NCBI GenBank assembly: GCA_030268105.1
Contig: BSDZ01000008.1
Location: forward strand, 4,092,001-4,156,000
Length of the DNA stretch: 64,000 bases
Direction: 5' to 3'
DNA from: Volvox africanus
Lineage: Eukaryota; Chlorophyta; Chlorophyceae; Chlamydomonadales; Volvocaceae
Part shown: piece after piece, positions 61,915 to 64,000 of the stretch
Position numbering within the stretch: the stretch's first letter is position 1
Layout of the letters: every line of letters begins with the position of its first letter
Translations under genes and position numbers: made by a program
The notes under the pieces: model-generated
Told to the model about the DNA's origin: nothing
Seen by the model: only the letters and a program-made list of their open reading frames with translations
Database searches by the model: none

Positions 61915-64000
61915 TCAGGTGGGCCCTACGCCTAACCCGGCGGGCCCTACACCTAACGCAGCCCCCACTGACCCGGGGGTCGTTGCAGGGCCCGCAAAGC
62001 AGCTTAGCAGCGTCCCCGCCTCGTCTAAACAGTCTAGGAGACGGCGGATGACCGACAGCTGCTCTGGAGGCATGTATTGCGCGAGGAGGTCAAGCAAGTA
62101 CACCCGTGTGGCAGCCTGGGCTCGCCCCTGGAGTGCCTGCCGTAACCATTGCCGTACAGGGAAGGATGCCACAACGGGATGGCCAGCGACGCCGGCATGG
62201 TTCAGCTGCAGCTGCAGTGAAGAAAGCAGAAGCATCTCCACCTCCGGATCGATACGAGCTGCTCCAGCAGCGGCGGCGGCGGCCGCAGCAGCGGCAGCGG
62301 CAGCGGCAGCGGCGGTTGTGGTATTGGTATTGGTGTTGGTGTTGGTGTTGGTGTTGGTGTTGGTGTTGGTGTTCGAGTTGGTGTTGGCACTGGCGTTGGT
62401 ATTGGTGCCAAACAGGTCCGTGGATGACCCCGACGAGAGGTGCAGACTGGCGTGGCGGCGGAACCCGGGTCGTGCAGCTTCAGTAAACACACCCTGTGGG
62501 CGGTAGAGCGGTGGAGAGGGGCAGAGGACAAGACCAGAAAAGCTTTTGCAAAAGAGACGCCCTATGAGTCCGGTGCTCGGGTTCGTTCATGTGGCGCGCC
62601 TAGTTCAGAACCGGGGCCTCAGCTTCCGCCTCAACAAGAACCCCCTCGGACTGAAGCTGCCGGAATTGCAATAAGCTGGAGCAGATTACGAGCCACACCA
62701 TGCCATCCATGCCATTCATGCCATCCATGACAAGTGGCACAAGTGGCATCTGGAGGCGCGGGATGATTCCCGGGGGCGTTGCGCAGCAGGCGGGATTGGT
62801 CCTAAGGTACGCCTGTCAAAGGATAGGAGACGGACATCAAGCGAGGCCGCGAAAGGGGTTGCATGCACGCGAATGCATAGGGTCCGCCACACAGGTTGAC
62901 ATATTCCTTCCCACCTGTGGGTTCATTATGCCATTGCTGAGAGTGCTCCCGAGGAGCCCGGCTGCAGCCACCGCTGCTGCCATCGCCGCCTCATGACCCC
63001 CTGGGGCGCCAACGGGTGTTTGCTGCTGCTGGGTTTGTGACAGCGGCGCCCCTGGACCCGAGAGCTGCAGCTGCTGCACTGCGACTGAAGTAGCTGCAGC
63101 CTCATCAGGCAGCATCGCGCTGAAGCTGCGCGAAGACAGGTTGGCTGGCTGACCGCCGCCGGAACCGAACGGGGCCCCGGGGGGCAGTGGCAGGCCCGGC
63201 TTCGTTTGCGGTAGCTGCTGCTGCGGATGGCCCACGGGAACCCACCCGCTCAAAACACCTGCAGGGTGGAGAGGGGAGGGGGAATGGCCGGGGGAGACGT
63301 CACCTAGGATTAGGCCAAAGAAAAAAGAAAGCCGATGCAATTTGGCGGTAACATGACCGCAGCTATCGCAGCATTTGGGGAAGGGGCTGGCTCACAAGGG
63401 TGCGAACGGCGTTCCAAGCAAGCCCCTTGAGATGCCCCAGAAACTCGAAGCAGTACCCTAAGCAGGCGCCCCGAAATCCATGTGCCCATCCAAACGCCGG
63501 TCTGCCTTCGCTTCCATGGCCCCATTACCTTCACCCCTTAAGTACAAGTTCTCTATATTTGCTTTTGTCCCTTCGCCCTCTCCCCCACTGGAAAGGTTAC
63601 ACTGCACCGCACAGCACAGCACAGCACAGCACAGCAAACCCCTCAGCCCCCAACGTCTCGCGTCAGCGGCTCCTCGTCCTACCCGATGGGTCCGTGTCTT
63701 CGGACATGTCTAAGAGGTTGGAAGATGATTGCATCGCCATTGTGGATGATTGGGGGGGTCCAGAGAAGTCCAGGGAGGCTGTGCCGCCGCCTGTCTGGCC
63801 AAAGTCGATAGCGCTGCTCTGCTGCTGCTGCTGTGACAGCCAGCCCCCCGACCCCGAGCCGCCGTTGCCACCAACTCCGGCCTGGCCAGCTAACGATTTT
63901 AAATGGAGAGACCCCACAAGTTGATGTTGTTGTTGTGTAATCTGGTTCGGGACCTGCTGCGACCTCCCAATGGCGGCAGAAGACAGCGACGGTGTCACAC
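61915..64000 (-). CDS. Gln/Asn/Ala-rich protein, 3' part
   Basis: Three exons chain in phase: from beyond 64000 to 63683, 62915-63258, and 61915-62493 with stop TGA at 61915. The upstream parts are Gln/Gly/Ser-rich (WLSQQQQQSS, SQTQQQQTPVG). The last exon has an Asn-Thr repeat of about 20 residues, a poly-Ala run of 16, and then a globular-looking stretch (DPEVEMLLLSSLQLQLNHAG, VYLLDLLAQYMPPEQLSVIR, LLDCLDEAGTLL) that could be helical. I do not recognise the family. Such composition is common in algal RNA-binding and transcription-associated proteins, but no domain supports either. The 5' end is outside the window. Confidence 0.6.
62264..62372. repeat. Adjacent GCN and TTGGTG microsatellites in coding sequence
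   Basis: A GC-rich trinucleotide run (about 62264-62321) encodes poly-Ala on the minus strand. It is joined directly to a TTGGTG hexanucleotide run (about 62322-62372) encoding Asn-Thr. Both are in frame in the last exon of the Gln/Ala-rich gene. Confidence 0.88.

Noticed and set aside
61919..62506. 195-codon plus-strand frame with Leu-Val repeat
   Set aside because: It is the complement of the Asn-Thr and Ala repeat exon on the minus strand, which chains in phase with two upstream exons.
1..64000. CRISPR arrays, bacterial operons or prophage
   Set aside because: The window is clearly eukaryotic: spliced genes, intron-bearing tRNA, retrotransposon; no regularly spaced direct repeats of CRISPR type were seen.

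Overview
The window is nuclear DNA of a chlorophyte green alga, most likely a volvocine or other chlamydomonadalean species. The reasons are intron-dense genes with GT-AG and some GC-AG introns, algal/plant-type families (class I aldolase, an ABCG half-transporter, a PP2C-kinase fusion of the kind I recall from land plants), a TGTAA poly(A) signal, and an interstitial array of the plant-type telomere unit TTTAGGG. This reading is inference; I made no database comparison. Most genes are visible only after splicing, so I rebuilt exon chains by hand from splice sites, reading phase and family motifs. The long single-frame ORFs are usually just exons.

Layout, left to right. (1) 1-1050, minus: start of an HSPA12-type HSP70-like ATPase, running off the left edge. 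(2) 3508-11359, minus: complete 15-exon ABCG half-transporter, 677 codons by my model. (3) 11564-12501: non-autonomous PIF/Harbinger-type element with 3-bp TTA target duplications, just upstream of the ABCG start. (4) 13584-17766, minus: class I fructose-bisphosphate aldolase in at least nine exons. (5) 18457-24780, minus: RanBPM/GID1-type protein (SPRY-LisH-CTLH-CRA), a scaffold of the CTLH/GID ubiquitin ligase. (6) 25835-28989, plus: two-exon unknown protein with two C-terminal membrane segments. (7) 30759-35373: retroelement cluster made of an 84-bp perfect palindrome, a primer-binding site, an intact 1352-aa Ty1/copia polyprotein, and an oppositely oriented miniature LTR (TRIM-like) element. 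(8) 36221-48776, plus: what looks like two genes, a PP2C phosphatase and a protein kinase, and is best read as one PP2C-kinase fusion; an intron-containing elongator tRNA-Met sits antisense in one of its introns. (9) 50524-55658, minus: mitochondrial carrier of the S-adenosylmethionine-carrier type, with the telomere-like array in an intron. (10) 55659-61914: no gene recognised. (11) 61915-64000, minus: 3' part of a gene for a Gln/Asn/Ala-rich protein, 5' end outside the window.

The genes are unrelated housekeeping, transport and signalling loci with no operon-like logic. The most distinctive points are the phosphatase-kinase fusion with all kinase motifs intact and one altered phosphatase motif, the palindrome lying exactly where a copia 5' LTR should be, and the TRIM-like element that carries the same primer-binding site as the full-length copia.
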